Assembly: GCA_027081015.1 (NCBI GenBank)
Contig: JALWMA010000121.1
Coordinates: forward strand, 1 to 34,390
Length of the DNA stretch: 34,390 nt
From: Campylobacterales bacterium
Lineage (GTDB): Bacteria; Campylobacterota; Campylobacteria; Campylobacterales; Hydrogenimonadaceae
Direction of reading: 5' to 3'
Shown one piece after another: positions 32,839-34,390 of this stretch (its first letter is position 1; the number at the start of each line of letters is the position of its first letter). A program made the position numbers and the translations under genes. The notes below the pieces were generated by a model. It did not search any database, was not told the origin of the DNA, and worked only from the letters and a program-made list of their open reading frames with translations.

Positions 32839-34390
<1,552 letters not shown>

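Overview
The window looks like a chromosomal segment of a Campylobacterota bacterium (formerly Epsilonproteobacteria), probably a free-living, moderately GC-rich type rather than a host-adapted Campylobacter or Helicobacter. The main evidence is a HobA gene (30523-31071), a DnaA-binding protein known from this phylum, sitting in the order nudH-lysC-hobA-holB-folP-lipoprotein that I recall from Helicobacter pylori. A class II DAHP synthase, a solitary gatC, a P-loop-less delta-prime subunit, and promoters with a clear -10 but poor -35 box all fit. No rRNA, tRNA, CRISPR array, integrase, transposase or phage gene was seen. The genus cannot be fixed from the sequence alone.

Layout. 1-3575 is a minus-strand block: a cut-off unknown gene, aroG, pilT, an ArsC/Spx-like protein and gatC. 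3710-7598 is a tight plus-strand run: a YfgM-like membrane protein, a BamB-like lipoprotein, an unknown, coaX, hisG and a methyltransferase. 7600-7851 is gene-free and holds a MITE-like inverted-repeat element followed by the first copy of a 67-bp interspersed repeat. 7852-15992 is minus strand: an unknown membrane-anchored protein, the rpsF-ssb-rpsR operon, an HDOD-rnr-holA operon, and a large chemoreceptor with NIT and zinc-binding CZB domains. 15993-16320 holds the second repeat copy and the ilvC promoter. 16321-20566 (plus) carries ilvC, a divergent polysaccharide deacetylase, an SLC13-type anion transporter and dprA. 20563-24138 has a small degenerate-GGDEF-like protein, a YbhB-like/membrane protein/ruvX run, and a convergent heme-binding diguanylate cyclase. 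24240-28660 (minus) holds tatB-tatC-queA-small membrane protein-xth, closed by an intrinsic terminator, with hemW upstream. 28700-34390 (plus) is one long run: nudH, lysC, hobA, holB, folP, a lipoprotein and ligA, the last cut by the window edge.

How the parts relate. Replication and genome maintenance dominate (holA, holB, hobA, ssb, ligA, dprA, ruvX, xth), mixed with amino-acid and cofactor biosynthesis (aroG, hisG, ilvC, lysC, coaX, folP) and envelope or export functions (tatBC, the YfgM/BamB-like pair, pilT). Signalling proteins include an MCP, an HDOD protein and an active-looking diguanylate cyclase with a CXXCH heme motif and a cysteine-rich middle domain.

I see no multi-gene system that is clearly new. 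The least explained sequence is the 7600-7840 element pair, the 16142-16209 repeat copy, the structured leaders at 3648-3692 and 28722-28769, and the small unknown proteins at 5341-5670, 7852-8436, 20563-20955 and 25084-25233.
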